Shown here piece by piece: positions 25,741 to 35,614 of a stretch of DNA of 64,000 nt. Position 1 is the stretch's first letter. Every line of letters starts with the position of its first letter. The notes beneath the pieces were generated by a model. The model made no database searches, was not told the origin of the DNA, and saw only the letters and a program-made list of their open reading frames with translations. The stretch is from Priestia megaterium NBRC 15308 = ATCC 14581 (GTDB lineage: Bacteria; Bacillota; Bacilli; Bacillales; Bacillaceae_H): assembly GCF_000832985.1 (NCBI RefSeq), contig NZ_CP009920.1, forward strand, positions 4,768,501 through 4,832,500, written 5' to 3'. The position numbers were made by a program, and so were the translations under genes.

Positions 25741-26106
25741 TATGATCTGATCAGCAAAATGAAGAGATATATAGGCGGGCTGATTTTTCATAACAAGCAT
25801 ATAACCTTTGAGGGGACGATTACAGTAATCAGCAGCTTCTATATAATAAATACGCTGAACTAACCTGCTTAAATGGGTTACAAAAGATGGAAATTGATGA
25901 GTAGGAATGTTTTGGATGTAGTCTATGATTTCTTGCTTAGTTTGAAGGCCCGAATGGGTACATTCTAACAGATGAAAAAGCGGATCTGCTGCTATAGTAG
26001 ATAGTTCAGAATTGTGTTTGATTCTATTCAGCTGGATATGCAGTTCTTTTTTGGACCATCTTTTTGGAATAGCTCTTATATGCTGATATTGAAAATGTGT
26101 ATTCAT
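25738..26106 (-). CDS. Hypothetical protein (122 aa)
   Basis: A soluble protein starting at ATG 26106 after AAAGGTG (the longer frame begins inside that site). It has a basic N-terminal part (IRAIPKRWSKKELHIQLNRI), a helical middle and a C-terminal beta-like end (GYMLVMKNQPAYISLHFADQ). I do not recognise the family. Two perfect inverted repeats lie just upstream of its start (26125-26198) and may control it. It is convergent with lysP, sharing the terminator. Confidence 0.65.
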   Translation of the reverse strand: MNTHFQYQHIRAIPKRWSKKELHIQLNRIKHNSELSTIAADPLFHLLECTHSGLQTKQEIIDYIQNIPTHQFPSFVTHLSRLVQRIYYIEAADYCNRPLKGYMLVMKNQPAYISLHFADQII

Positions 26107-26124
26107 GATAGCTAACACCTTTCG

Positions 26125-26158
26125 TATTAAAATAATAAAATGACTTATTATTTTAATA
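26125..26158. repeat. Perfect inverted repeat, AT-only arms
   Basis: TATTAAAATAATAA and its exact complement TTATTATTTTAATA with a 6-base spacer, 19 bases upstream of the gene at 26106. It could be an operator or RNA hairpin. Confidence 0.75.
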
Positions 26159-26159
26159 A

Positions 26160-26198
26160 CCTTTACACATTAAACTAAAACGTTACAATGTGTAAAGG
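26160..26198. repeat. Perfect inverted repeat with 12-base arms
   Basis: CCTTTACACATT and AATGTGTAAAGG separated by 15 bases, adjoining the AT-only repeat. The spacing suits a regulator binding site or a stem-loop; there is no T-run that would make it a clear terminator. Confidence 0.75.
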
Positions 26199-26209
26199 TG
26201 TCATACATC

Positions 26210-26701
26210 TTATAAAATAAGCTGATAAAAAAGCACATCTTGCCACTGATCGAATTTCCAGCCTACTTCTTTAAATTCTCCGCAAAATGTAAAATTAAAT
26301 TGCTTATGCATTTTGACACTGATATCATTCCCTTTTGTAATTCCTGAAATGACAACGTGATGGTTGAGTTCTTTAGCCAATTCCAAAATCCGCTTCATAA
26401 GCTGTTTTCCAATGCCATGCCCCTGTTGATTTTTATCAATATAAATCGATAGCTCTACCGTTTGAATATACGCTTCTTTATCTCGATAAGAAGAAAGCGA
26501 AGCATAGCCCGCTACTACCCCGTCTCTTTCCGCAACAATAAGCGGAAAGAGTTCATTGCTAATATGATTATCAAACCAGCTCCTTCTTTGCTCTACTGTT
26601 ACAGGCGTTAAATCAAAAGTAGCGGCACTTGCTTGAACAGACTGGTTATAAATTTCAACAAGCATAGGTAAATCTTCTTCTTTAGCATAACGAATGATCA
26701 T
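26210..26701 (-). CDS. GNAT-family acetyltransferase, phosphinothricin acetyltransferase-like
   Basis: A 163-residue acetyl-CoA-dependent transferase starting at ATG 26701 behind AAGGAG. The opening MIIRYAKEEDLPMLVEIYNQSV, then SAATFDLTPVT, the central VAGYASLSSYR, the acetyl-CoA loop KNQQGHGIGKQLM and the C-terminal MHKQFNFTFCGEFKEVGWKFDQW match the Pat/Bar-type group. That group acetylates phosphinothricin, methionine sulfoximine or similar amino acids. The natural substrate here is unknown. It is followed by no clear terminator and may run into the repeats and the next gene. Confidence 0.88.
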   Translation of the reverse strand: MIIRYAKEEDLPMLVEIYNQSVQASAATFDLTPVTVEQRRSWFDNHISNELFPLIVAERDGVVAGYASLSSYRDKEAYIQTVELSIYIDKNQQGHGIGKQLMKRILELAKELNHHVVISGITKGNDISVKMHKQFNFTFCGEFKEVGWKFDQWQDVLFYQLIL

Positions 26702-26766
26702 ATGTACAAACTCCTTATAGTATAGAATTATCTTTATTTTACTTCTTTTAAGAAACATAATCTACA

Positions 26767-26794
26767 TAAAAAACCGATGTGCGCATGCACATCA
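26767..26794 (-). terminator. Terminator of the isochorismatase-like gene
   Basis: On the minus strand GATGTGC-ATGC-GCACATC is followed by GGTTTTTT; the stop codon overlaps the stem. Confidence 0.75.
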
Positions 26795-27388
26795 GTTATG
26801 ATTTTGAGCATATTGAAAGGTTTGAAGAACTTGAAGTGTCTCTTTTGTAGAAACGACCGTTGCAAACTCCCCATGTAAAGAAGACAATGCGAATGTATGT
26901 ACATCTTCTGCAGGAAGCCTTGTTTTTCCATCGTAGGACATACCATCAAAGCAAGCTGTTGCATCGTTTACAATGTACGTCCTGTACCCTAGATTTCCAG
27001 CCATGCGGGCAGTCGTAGAGACGCAGTGATTAGTAGTTAGTCCTATTAAGATAAGCGTATCATAGCCATTTGCTTTTAAATAACTGTCTAGCTCTGTTCC
27101 AATGAAGCAGCTGTTCACGTGTTTGCGAATTAAGTATTCGTCTTCTTGTGGACCAAACCCTTCTTTGAACTGAAATCCCTTCGAACTTGGGTGTAAAGGA
27201 GAATCTGGATTTTCCGATGCATGCTGTACGTGAATGACAGGATAATTTTGGCGCCTCCATGCTTGCAGTAGCGTCAGCATATGTTTTTCTGCATCTAGGT
27301 TGTTTCTTTCCCCCCACTGTGGTGAATAAAACCCTTCTTGTACATCGATAAGCAGCAGAACTGGCCGGGAACGTAGCATAAGCATCAT
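26792..27388 (-). CDS. Isochorismatase-family cysteine hydrolase
   Basis: A 198-residue enzyme of the cysteine hydrolase superfamily (nicotinamidases, isochorismatases, N-carbamoyl hydrolases). The catalytic triad is visible: Asp in VLLLIDVQEGF (about 15), Lys in LIRKHVNSCFIGTEL (about 88) and Cys in GLTTNHCVSTTARMAG (about 122), with the usual cis-peptide segment before the Cys. Several ATGs cluster at the start (27388, 27385, 27379) behind GAAAGAAG; the exact one is uncertain. It appears co-transcribed after the cupin gene, 12 bases away. Substrate unknown. Confidence 0.85.
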   Translation of the reverse strand: MMLMLRSRPVLLLIDVQEGFYSPQWGERNNLDAEKHMLTLLQAWRRQNYPVIHVQHASENPDSPLHPSSKGFQFKEGFGPQEDEYLIRKHVNSCFIGTELDSYLKANGYDTLILIGLTTNHCVSTTARMAGNLGYRTYIVNDATACFDGMSYDGKTRLPAEDVHTFALSSLHGEFATVVSTKETLQVLQTFQYAQNHN

Positions 27389-27400
27389 CTTCTTTCGTCT

Positions 27401-27709
27401 TTATTTTAAAATGGAAATAACGTATGTGCACCCATCAGGACCGGCTTTTGAGGAATGAACCGTTTGTTTCGGTAAATGTATTCGATCTCCTGCCTGACAT
27501 AGAACCGTATCATGTTCAACTGTAAAGTAAATAGATCCTTCAAGTATATGAAGAATTTCATCAGTTGGATGGGTATGAGATGGGTGCGTTTGAAAAGCAA
27601 TATCGTGCTGTACTTCAACGTATCCGGTATACGCCGGAAGCAGCTCTTTAATTACTTCTTCAAACTTTCCGCCAACTCCTTTTTTAATAGAGGCTTTTTT
27701 TACGTCCAT
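27401..27709 (-). CDS. Cupin-domain protein (102 aa)
   Basis: A small single-domain cupin, a beta-barrel that usually binds a metal. The first cupin motif is seen in HPSHTHPTDEILHILEGSIYF (histidines and glutamate as ligands) and the second in GDRIHLPKQTVHSSKAG. ATG 27709 follows AAAAGGAGTG; a GTG within that site is not the start. It overlaps the end of the YqcI/YcgG-type gene by 26 bases and precedes the isochorismatase-like gene, so the three probably form one operon. The reaction is not known. Confidence 0.85.
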   Translation of the reverse strand: MDVKKASIKKGVGGKFEEVIKELLPAYTGYVEVQHDIAFQTHPSHTHPTDEILHILEGSIYFTVEHDTVLCQAGDRIHLPKQTVHSSKAGPDGCTYVISILK

Positions 27710-28451
27710 GCTGTTCACTCCTTTTTAATTTAAACGGACACTGTCCGGTAGTATAGTTGTTATCATCATGTAAAAAATATTGCTTCCACTCTCGGTTTTC
27801 CTGCTGTCCATACCATCCTAACTCAGGGTGAGCAGATACGTCATCATATGTTTTTAACCGATCGCGGACCACCTTTTGGATGTGCCGCCCTATTTTTGAA
27901 TCTCCTGTCATACCTTCAAACACCCACCGAGGTTGAAATGTAATCATAAATCCTCTGCTCTTACGGCTTTTACGTAAAGAATGAGCAGGCGTATTACAGA
28001 CGACAAAAATAGGTTCTCCGTGAAAGCAAAATTCCCATAATGGATCTTTTGGATCTTTTGGAATGTCCTGCGGCCATTTCTTCTGATCAATTTGATGAAG
28101 AAACGTCAGCGTATCCCAAAACATCGTTTCGTACTCTTCCATTGATCGTTCTTTATGTTCAGGCTTAAAGAATAACACAAAGGATGTATAGCGACCTATG
28201 GTCTTGAACGTATCTATGTATTCTCTAAGTGCCAACGCTACATTTCTAATATCTTGGTAGTTATAAGGAGTAGTCACAAATGAAAACCGCAGTAAATCTT
28301 TTTTAAAGCCTTCTACCCCTAATATACAAGGAAATGGATTTTCTTCTGACAATATATCGCTTCGGAAATATTGAAAAGCATCTTTTCCCCAAAATGGGAC
28401 ATGCGTTGACTCTAAAATCTCATTGGCTCGAAAAAGCATTTTTGATGCCAT
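27684..28451 (-). CDS. YqcI/YcgG-family protein
   Basis: A 255-residue protein of the YqcI/YcgG family, which has no established function; some relatives are heme-dependent. It starts at ATG 28451 after AAGGAGG. Family-like segments are FPCILGVEGFKKDLLRFSFV, LFFKPEHKERSMEEYETMFWDTL, DPKDPLWEFCFHGEPIFVVCNTPAH, RKSRGFMITFQPRWVFEG and a C-terminal YTTGQCPF. It leads an apparent operon with the cupin and isochorismatase-like genes. Confidence 0.85.
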   Translation of the reverse strand: MASKMLFRANEILESTHVPFWGKDAFQYFRSDILSEENPFPCILGVEGFKKDLLRFSFVTTPYNYQDIRNVALALREYIDTFKTIGRYTSFVLFFKPEHKERSMEEYETMFWDTLTFLHQIDQKKWPQDIPKDPKDPLWEFCFHGEPIFVVCNTPAHSLRKSRKSRGFMITFQPRWVFEGMTGDSKIGRHIQKVVRDRLKTYDDVSAHPELGWYGQQENREWKQYFLHDDNNYTTGQCPFKLKRSEQHGRKKSLY

Positions 28452-28603
28452 TAAAATCCTCCTTATGGAACTCAACGTTACATGTGTATTAAAGAAAAGA
28501 AAGTTTATGAGCATTTTTAACTAAATGCCGATTCTAAATTATAAAACTCTAATCTATATATATATAAGCTACTATTGGACAAGTTAGAAAGGAGGCTGTG
28601 TTT

Positions 28604-29245
28604 GTGGAGTGGTTTTTGATTGCTATAAAACAAATAATTCTAGGTATTAGTCTCGCAGCACCGGTAGGTCCAATTAATATAGAGATGATTAAAAAAGGGC
28701 TGACAAAAGGATTTTGGGCTTCTTGGCTAGTTGGTTTGGGAGGCATGACGGCCGATATTTTATTTATGCTCCTCATTTTAATAGGGTTAACGCCTTTTGT
28801 TCAGATGCATGCTGTTACTGTTTTCCTTTATGCAACTGGTTTTGTCATGCTTACGTTTGTTGGCTTTCAAAGTATGAAACAAGCTGTTTCTCGTTCCTTT
28901 TCAATAGATGTAAATAAACCCTCTATTAAAAGAGATAAGTCGTTTTTTACAGGTTTCTTCATTGCTCTTATGAACCCTTTAAATATTGTATTTTGGTTTG
29001 GTGTATTTGGGTCAAGCTTAAGCGAAAGCCTCCAAAGTCAAACGTGGCTATCAGTCTTTTTTCATAGTTTCTTTATTATCTTTGGAATCCTTCTTTGGAA
29101 TTTAAATATTGCCAGCAGCATTCATTTCACAAGAAAATTTATCACGCCTAAACTTCTTCGCTTCATTACGTTAGGTGCAGGTTTTTTACTTTTTTTATTT
29201 GGCTGCCAATTCGGTTTTAAATGTATATCCTTACTTATAGGCTGA
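28604..29245 (+). CDS. LysE-family amino acid exporter
   Basis: An integral membrane protein of about 213 residues with six hydrophobic segments, of the LysE/RhtB export family. The N-terminal signature LGISLAAPVGPINIEMIKKGL and the MNPLNIVFWFGVFG motif are diagnostic. A GTG at 28604, eight bases after AGGAGG, is preferred over the GTG at 28598, which is too close to it. The last bases overlap the convergent alpha/beta hydrolase gene. The exported amino acid cannot be inferred. Confidence 0.88.
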   Translation: MEWFLIAIKQIILGISLAAPVGPINIEMIKKGLTKGFWASWLVGLGGMTADILFMLLILIGLTPFVQMHAVTVFLYATGFVMLTFVGFQSMKQAVSRSFSIDVNKPSIKRDKSFFTGFFIALMNPLNIVFWFGVFGSSLSESLQSQTWLSVFFHSFFIIFGILLWNLNIASSIHFTRKFITPKLLRFITLGAGFLLFLFGCQFGFKCISLLIG

Positions 29246-30052
29246 GCTTTGAGCGATGAGTTCAATAAGAGTGTCATTTACTTTCTCACGTTCATCATAA
29301 AAAAGACCGTGTCCACTATTTTCAAATGGAAGAAGTGTAGAAAATGAAATATGACGATTCATAACTTTTGCAAGATCAAATGGACAAATTTGATCTTTTT
29401 TCCCGTGTAATATATATGTCTCAGCAAAAATTTGGCTCAAATCTTCCCGTAAGTCTTCGTCTCGTAAAGACACCGCAGTTTTAATTGTTCCATGACCGGA
29501 TGCCTCTAAACCTAAATCTTGAAACCACCCTTTAAAAGCTGAGCTGGTAGGCTGATTAAAAAACTTTTTGCCAAACTCTTCAAGCATGTTAGGGCGATCT
29601 CTATACGTATTTTGAATAATTGTATTTACTTCTTCAGAAGGAAGTCCATATGGAAAATCAGTTTTTTGAATAAAGCTTGGAGCCGCTGCTCCTAATAAAA
29701 TTAACTTCTTCACGCCATATCCTAAATGTCTGCTCATATATCGAATGGCAATGGCTCCCCCCATAGAAAAGCCTACGAGCGTATAATTTTTCAGCTCCAG
29801 TCTTTCTACTAACATGCGAATATCATCTGCTAATTGATTATAAGAATAGCCGGTGAAAGGCGCATCTGACTTTCCGAATCCGCGAAGATCAGGAGCGATA
29901 CATCGAATACCGCAGGCCGGCAACGTTGTAAATTGGTATTCGTACATTTTAGCGTTAACAGGCCACCCGTGAAGGAAAAGAACGGGTTCCCCTTTTCCAA
30001 TATCCCGTACAAAAAGTTTAGTCTTAGGAGTTACGTGAATAAAATAGTTCAT
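29231..30052 (-). CDS. Alpha/beta-fold hydrolase
   Basis: A 273-residue serine hydrolase of the esterase/haloperoxidase-like type. The oxyanion-hole motif is LFLHGWPVN (about 27-35), the nucleophile elbow GFSMGG at about 95, the acid in LHGKKDQICP, and the catalytic histidine in NSGHGLFYDE near residue 250. DLRGFGKSDAPFTGYSY is typical of the family. The start follows CTAGGAGGTG. It is tail-to-tail with the exporter gene, overlapping it by 15 bases. The substrate is unknown. Confidence 0.9.
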   Translation of the reverse strand: MNYFIHVTPKTKLFVRDIGKGEPVLFLHGWPVNAKMYEYQFTTLPACGIRCIAPDLRGFGKSDAPFTGYSYNQLADDIRMLVERLELKNYTLVGFSMGGAIAIRYMSRHLGYGVKKLILLGAAAPSFIQKTDFPYGLPSEEVNTIIQNTYRDRPNMLEEFGKKFFNQPTSSAFKGWFQDLGLEASGHGTIKTAVSLRDEDLREDLSQIFAETYILHGKKDQICPFDLAKVMNRHISFSTLLPFENSGHGLFYDEREKVNDTLIELIAQSSAYK

Positions 30053-30221
30053 CTATAACACCTCCTAGATGTTCTTATATATATATGTTTAGGACAATTG
30101 GAACATTCAAAAGTTTCTTATAAGCTTGTGTAGGAGGTGCATGATGTTTATTTGGGATAAGGAGTAGGGAAATGTTTCTTATTGTTTATTTAGAACATAG
30201 TTTAATTTAAAAATATTGAAC

Positions 30222-30262
30222 AAAAAAAGTAGTAAAGCGTTAAAAACTTTACTACTTTTTTG
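30222..30262. terminator. Terminator of the topoisomerase IV operon
   Basis: Hairpin AAAAAGTAGTAAAG/CTTTACTACTTTTT after the parC stop on the minus strand. Confidence 0.88.
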
Positions 30263-32689
30263 TTATTTTTCTTCCAGCCACACATCAACTAAATTGCCGG
30301 CTTCGCTTTGGTCCAATACGAATGAACCGTTGCTGTATCGGTCGCTAGCTCGCATTGTAGATGGATCAACCTGCTCGATTTGACCTTTAGATGATTCTAC
30401 TATCATGTAATGTTCTTTAGAGATTGCTTTTACTTTTGCAATTTGATGCGGATTAGATTTTAGTTCTCGGACCATCACTAGCCCTCGTTTTGCTCGTGCT
30501 GATTCTTCAAACTCAGTAATTTTTGTCTTTTTCACAGCTCCTCGTTGCGTGGCGATAAATAATTCAGTTGATAGAGCTTCATCTTCATCGAAGATAACGC
30601 CGCTTACAACATAATCATCGTCTTTTAAGTTAATTCCTTTCACACCAGAAGCGCGAGTCCCTACAATATTAATTTCTTCTTCCCGGAAACGCAGTCCGTA
30701 GCCAGAGCGAGTGGCAATAAACACTTGTTTTTTACCATCGGTTTGATATACATCGATTACTTCATCATCGCCTTTTAAATTAACGGCGACAAGAGCTTTA
30801 GAGTAGCGCTGTGCTTTATATTGAAGTAATTCTGATTTTTTGACCATACCGTTTTTTGTAAAGAAAAGCAAATACTGGTTTTCTTTAAATTCTTTCACCG
30901 GTATCGCCCGTACAATTTGCTCTTCTTTATCAATTGGAACAATGTTCATGATATGCTGCCCCATGTCTTTCCACCTGATATCAGGAAGTTCGTGCACTGG
31001 CATATATAAATAATTCCCTTTGTTTGTGAAGATGAGTAGCGTTTCAGTTGTATTAATTTCATACTTCGCTAAAATTCGGTCCGTATCTTTCATACCGAAG
31101 TCTTGCCCGTTAGACGCGGCGTAAGAACGAAGGCTTGTTCGTTTTACGTATCCGTCTTTTGTGACTGTCACCATCACTTCTTCAGATGGAACCATCACTT
31201 CTAGATTAATCTTAATTTCTTCGATTTCCGCTTCAATTTTTGAGCGGCGTTCTGTACTGTATTGCTTCTTTACACGGCGTAATTCTTTTTTGATTACATT
31301 AAAAAGTTTTTTCTCGCTATGTAAGATTTCTTCTAACTCGTTAATTTTAGCACCTAGCTCTTCAGCTTCCGCTTGTAGAGCTGTGATGTCCGTGTTTGTC
31401 AAACGGTATAATTGAAGCGATACAATCGCCTCTGCTTGAGGTTCTGTAAATTCATATTTGGCAATTAAATTATTCTTAGCGTCGCGCTTATCTTTAGAAG
31501 CTCTAATCGTCGCAATAACTTCATCTAAAATCGACAGTGCCTTAATCAATCCCGCTACAATATGTTCACGTTCACGTGCTTTTTGCAGTTCGTATTTAGA
31601 ACGATTTGTTACCACTTCTCTTTGATGATCAATATAAGCATCAAGAATGTTGGCCAAGCTCATAAGCTTTGGTCGCTTTTTAGCAATAGCAACCATGTTA
31701 AAATTATAAGGTACTTGCAGATCCGTATTTTTATAAAGATAGTGAAGTACTCCTTGAGCATTTGCATCTTTTTTTAATTCTACTACGATGCGCAGACCGG
31801 TACGATCCGTTTCATCGCGAACTTCAGCAATGCCTTCCACTTTTTTATCTAAACGAAGCTCATCCATTTTCTTAACAAGGTTGGCTTTGTTTACTTCAAA
31901 CGGAATTTCCGTAATGACAATTTGCTGTTTTCCGCCGCGAATGGACTCCACTTCCGTTTTTCCGCGAATAATAATTTTCCCTTTACCTGTCTCGTAGGCT
32001 TTCTTAATTCCGTCTACCCCTTGAATGATTCCTCCCGTAGGAAAATCAGGACCTTGAATAGCCGTCATCAACTCTTCAATTGTACACGTTGGTTTATCAA
32101 TTCGCATGATCGTTGCGTCAATTACTTCACCTAAATGATGAGGAGGAAGTTCTGTAGCATAACCAGCTGAAATACCCGTGGATCCATTCACTAGCAAATT
32201 AGGAAACATAGCCGGTAACACAGTTGGTTCGCTACTTGTATCATCGAAGTTAGACACAAACTCAACCGTTTGTTTGTCAATATCTCGTAGAAGTTCTGCA
32301 GCAATCGATGAAAGGCGAGCTTCTGTATAACGCATTGCTGCTGGGGGATCTCCATCAATACTTCCGTTGTTTCCATGCATTTCGATTAATACATTTCTAA
32401 CTTTCCATTCTTGACTCATTCGAACCATGGCCTCATATACAGATGAATCACCATGAGGGTGATAGTTACCAATTACGTTCCCTACAGTTTTGGCTGACTT
32501 GCGAAAGCCTTTTTCTGCTGTATTTCCATCTACGTGCATTGCATATAAAATACGGCGCTGAACGGGTTTTAACCCGTCTCTTGCATCCGGAAGTGCACGC
32601 TCTTGAATAATATATTTACTGTATCGACCAAAACGGTCGCCTAGTACATCCTCAAGAGGTAAATCTAAAAAGCGTTCTGTTTGTGTCAT
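30263..32689 (-). CDS. parC: DNA topoisomerase IV subunit A
   Basis: The DNA-breaking subunit of topoisomerase IV, which unlinks replicated chromosomes. At 808 residues it is full length. The winged-helix domain includes [13 protein letters not shown] (76-88) and the catalytic tyrosine of [11 protein letters not shown] (Y121). The quinolone-resistance positions (Ser82 and Glu86 here, equivalent to S80 and E84 of S. aureus GrlA) carry the usual residues. A coiled-coil and the C-terminal beta-pinwheel repeats ([18 protein letters not shown] type) follow. It overlaps parE by four bases and is translationally coupled to it. Confidence 0.98.
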   Translation of the reverse strand: MTQTERFLDLPLEDVLGDRFGRYSKYIIQERALPDARDGLKPVQRRILYAMHVDGNTAEKGFRKSAKTVGNVIGNYHPHGDSSVYEAMVRMSQEWKVRNVLIEMHGNNGSIDGDPPAAMRYTEARLSSIAAELLRDIDKQTVEFVSNFDDTSSEPTVLPAMFPNLLVNGSTGISAGYATELPPHHLGEVIDATIMRIDKPTCTIEELMTAIQGPDFPTGGIIQGVDGIKKAYETGKGKIIIRGKTEVESIRGGKQQIVITEIPFEVNKANLVKKMDELRLDKKVEGIAEVRDETDRTGLRIVVELKKDANAQGVLHYLYKNTDLQVPYNFNMVAIAKKRPKLMSLANILDAYIDHQREVVTNRSKYELQKAREREHIVAGLIKALSILDEVIATIRASKDKRDAKNNLIAKYEFTEPQAEAIVSLQLYRLTNTDITALQAEAEELGAKINELEEILHSEKKLFNVIKKELRRVKKQYSTERRSKIEAEIEEIKINLEVMVPSEEVMVTVTKDGYVKRTSLRSYAASNGQDFGMKDTDRILAKYEINTTETLLIFTNKGNYLYMPVHELPDIRWKDMGQHIMNIVPIDKEEQIVRAIPVKEFKENQYLLFFTKNGMVKKSELLQYKAQRYSKALVAVNLKGDDEVIDVYQTDGKKQVFIATRSGYGLRFREEEINIVGTRASGVKGINLKDDDYVVSGVIFDEDEALSTELFIATQRGAVKKTKITEFEESARAKRGLVMVRELKSNPHQIAKVKAISKEHYMIVESSKGQIEQVDPSTMRASDRYSNGSFVLDQSEAGNLVDVWLEEK

Positions 32690-34662
32690 TGTACGTCCTC
32701 CTCTGCGACCGTTAATACATTTTCATTATCTAAAATATTTGGATCTTCTTCTAATCCAAACGCTACGTTGCTTTCAATCCATTTTCTGCGAGGTTCTACT
32801 TTATCGCCCATCAAAGTGGTTACACGACGATCAGCGCGAGCAGCATCATCAATACGAACACGAATCAGCGTACGCGTCTCTGGGTTCATTGTTGTTTCCC
32901 AAAGCTGATCTGCGTTCATTTCACCGAGACCTTTATAGCGTTGAATCATATACCCTCTTCCTACCTTATCGATAGCACCCTGCAATTCTTCGTCACTCCA
33001 TGAATATTCAACCACTTCTTTTTTACCTGACCCTTTACTTACTTTGTAGAGCGGTGGAAGAGCAATAAATACTTTTCCTGCTTCCACAAGCGGTTTCATA
33101 TAGCGGTAGAAAAACGTTAGCAGAAGCACTTGAATATGAGCGCCATCCGTATCCGCATCGGTCATGATAACTATTTTATCGTAGTTAATATCATCGATGG
33201 TGAAATCTGCTCCTACTCCTCCGCCTATCGCGTGAATGATCGTACTAATTTCTTCGTTTTTAAAAATATCTTGAAGCTTAGCTTTTTCGGTATTGATAAC
33301 CTTCCCTCGCAGTGGCAGCACGGCTTGAAAGCGGCGATCCCTTCCTTGTTTTGCTGAACCTCCAGCGGAATCCCCTTCGACTAAGTACAGTTCGTTTCGC
33401 TGAGGATTTCTTGATTGCGCAGGCGTTAACTTTCCGCTTAGAACGGTTTCTTGACGCTTTCGTTTCTTCCCGTTTCTTGCGTCTTCTCTCGCCTTTCGTG
33501 CTGCTTCACGCGCTTGAGCAGCTTTGATTGCTTTTTTTACAAGAAGAGAGCTTACGTCCGGGTTTTCTTCTAAGAAATAGGCAAGTTTTTCAGAAATAAC
33601 TGCATCTACAGACGAACGAGCTTCACTTGTACCTAACTTTCCTTTTGTTTGACCTTCAAACTGAAGCAACTCTTCAGGTATTCTAACGGAAACGATGGCT
33701 CCTAAGCCTTCTCGTATATCCGTTCCTTCTAAGTTTTTGTCTTTTTCTTTTAGCAGGCTTACTTTACGAGCATATTCATTAAATGCACGCGTCATAGCGC
33801 TTTTTGCACCGGACTCATGCGTTCCACCATCTTTGGTACGAACATTATTAACAAATGATAAAATGGTTTCAGAATAACCATCATTAAATTGAAAGGCAAA
33901 TTCAACTTCAATATTATGATGAATCCCTTCAAAAAAGACGACTGGATGAAGTGAATCTTTTTCTTCATTTAAATATGAAACGAAGGCTTGAATACCTGTT
34001 TCATAATAAAAGATATCGTGACGATCATGTCTTTTATCGATTAACTCTATTTTGAATCCTTTTAACAGGAAAGCCGATTCGCGGAGCCGTTCACACAGCG
34101 TATCATAATTATACACAGTTGTTGAAAAGATCGTGGCATCCGGTTTGAAATGAATCGTTGTTCCCGTTTTTTTCGTTTTCCCTATTTTTTCTAGCGTCGT
34201 AACTGGCTTTCCTCCATTTTCAAAACGCTGTTCATAAATAAATCCATCTCGATGAATGGTTACGGTCAACCATTCAGACAGCGCATTTACAACAGATGCA
34301 CCTACTCCGTGTAAGCCTCCGCTTGTTTTATATCCACCCTGTCCGAATTTACCTCCTGCATGCAAGATGGTTAAAATAACTTCAGGCGTTGGTTTTCCTA
34401 GTTTATGCATGCCCGTTGGCATACCTCGACCTTTATCTTGTACAGAAATTGAATTATCTTTGTGAATGGTTACAATAATTTCTTCTCCGTAGCCTGCTAG
34501 AGCTTCATCGACAGAGTTGTCGACGATTTCATATACTAAATGATGCAGACCTCGTGTATCCGTACTTCCAATATACATACCAGGACGTTTACGAACGGCA
34601 TCTAATCCTTCTAGTACTTGAATTGCATCTTCATTATAATTAAATTGTTGTTTCCGAGCCAT
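32686..34662 (-). CDS. parE: DNA topoisomerase IV subunit B
   Basis: The ATPase subunit of topoisomerase IV, 658 residues. The GHKL ATP-binding motifs are [22 protein letters not shown] and [16 protein letters not shown]. The Toprim domain has [31 protein letters not shown] and the acidic [14 protein letters not shown] 34662 follows GAAAGGGG. It starts the two-gene parE-parC operon; the promoter must lie in the 330-base gap upstream but is not clear. As in B. subtilis, yneT and plsY sit next to it. Confidence 0.98.
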   Translation of the reverse strand: MARKQQFNYNEDAIQVLEGLDAVRKRPGMYIGSTDTRGLHHLVYEIVDNSVDEALAGYGEEIIVTIHKDNSISVQDKGRGMPTGMHKLGKPTPEVILTILHAGGKFGQGGYKTSGGLHGVGASVVNALSEWLTVTIHRDGFIYEQRFENGGKPVTTLEKIGKTKKTGTTIHFKPDATIFSTTVYNYDTLCERLRESAFLLKGFKIELIDKRHDRHDIFYYETGIQAFVSYLNEEKDSLHPVVFFEGIHHNIEVEFAFQFNDGYSETILSFVNNVRTKDGGTHESGAKSAMTRAFNEYARKVSLLKEKDKNLEGTDIREGLGAIVSVRIPEELLQFEGQTKGKLGTSEARSSVDAVISEKLAYFLEENPDVSSLLVKKAIKAAQAREAARKAREDARNGKKRKRQETVLSGKLTPAQSRNPQRNELYLVEGDSAGGSAKQGRDRRFQAVLPLRGKVINTEKAKLQDIFKNEEISTIIHAIGGGVGADFTIDDINYDKIVIMTDADTDGAHIQVLLLTFFYRYMKPLVEAGKVFIALPPLYKVSKGSGKKEVVEYSWSDEELQGAIDKVGRGYMIQRYKGLGEMNADQLWETTMNPETRTLIRVRIDDAARADRRVTTLMGDKVEPRRKWIESNVAFGLEEDPNILDNENVLTVAEEDVQ

Positions 34663-34995
34663 TCATACTACCCCTTTCATCACAACGAACATTACTACAT
34701 TATGTATGAAACACAAACGTTTGCGCTTCGTGTCTAAGAATAAATGATCATGTATCCTATCTTTTAATTTTATAGTGTTCGCATCAACAGAACGTATGTT
34801 TCTATTTTTGCGTACTTACAAGATTTTAGCACAAATTTCCGTATTATAAAAGCAATATCTTGTGTATTCATGGATTATAAGCATTATAAAGCTAGCTGTC
34901 TAACGTCTATTGTAGCGGAAACGCTCTTACTATTTCAACGCATGGTGAAACCCATGCAAGCAGTGTGCATGGGTTGGTTGTTCTGCTTATAGATC
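34663..34995. other. Upstream region of parE with a perfect hairpin
   Basis: AT-rich, no gene. At 34949-34975 AACCCATGCA and TGCATGGGTT form a perfect 10-base stem with a 7-base loop just after the yneT-like gene; the T-tail is poor, so it is a weak terminator at best. A convincing parE promoter was not found. Confidence 0.5.
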
Positions 34996-35409
34996 TTACT
35001 TTGTTAAAGCATGCTCAACTTTTATACAACGATCCATAACTACAGTATACCCTTTTTTAGCGAGCAGGTCATATGCTTCTTCATTAATTAAACCAGATTG
35101 TGCCCAAAATACGTCTGCGTCTACTTCTAAAAACTCTTCTGCAACTTCAAGCAAATGCTCAGAGCGGCGAAATACATTAACGATATCAATATGTCCTTCA
35201 ATTTCTTTTAATGAAGATACAGCTTTTACGCCGAGCGCTGAGTTTATTGTCGGGTTCACCGGAATAATCTCGTAACCTTGCTGCTGCATGGCTTCTGAAA
35301 CCATATAAGACGTTCGATGAGGGTTATCTGATAAACCTACTACAGCAATGCGCTTGCTTTTTTTTAATATTTTACCAAGCTCTTGGCGGGAAGGAATTTT
35401 AATGGACAT
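34996..35409 (-). CDS. yneT: CoA-binding domain protein (YneT/YccU)
   Basis: A 137-residue single-domain protein with the Rossmann-type CoA-binding fold found in succinyl-CoA synthetase alpha. The nucleotide-binding segment is IAVVGLSDNPHRTSYMVSEAM, then GYEIIPVNPTI, a central VNVFRRSEHLLEVAEEF and the C-terminal VVMDRCIKVEH. ATG follows AGAGAGG. Its exact role is not known. The position between plsY and parE is the same as in B. subtilis. It is divergent from plsY. Confidence 0.93.
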   Translation of the reverse strand: MSIKIPSRQELGKILKKSKRIAVVGLSDNPHRTSYMVSEAMQQQGYEIIPVNPTINSALGVKAVSSLKEIEGHIDIVNVFRRSEHLLEVAEEFLEVDADVFWAQSGLINEEAYDLLAKKGYTVVMDRCIKVEHALTK

Positions 35410-35614
35410 GTCTATTACCTCTCTTAGCTATATAATATGTACTGAACAACATTCGCGATTTACAGTTGATTTCCTGCATATAGTACCCGTTTTCTCTATT
35501 TTTGTAAACGTCTTCTTTTTTTAAAATAATTGTCTCTCACCTAAAACTAGCTATGTTTTTTTAAGTATCTCATGGTAAAATAGAAACGATATAGAAATAA
35601 AGGAGCTTTCAAAC

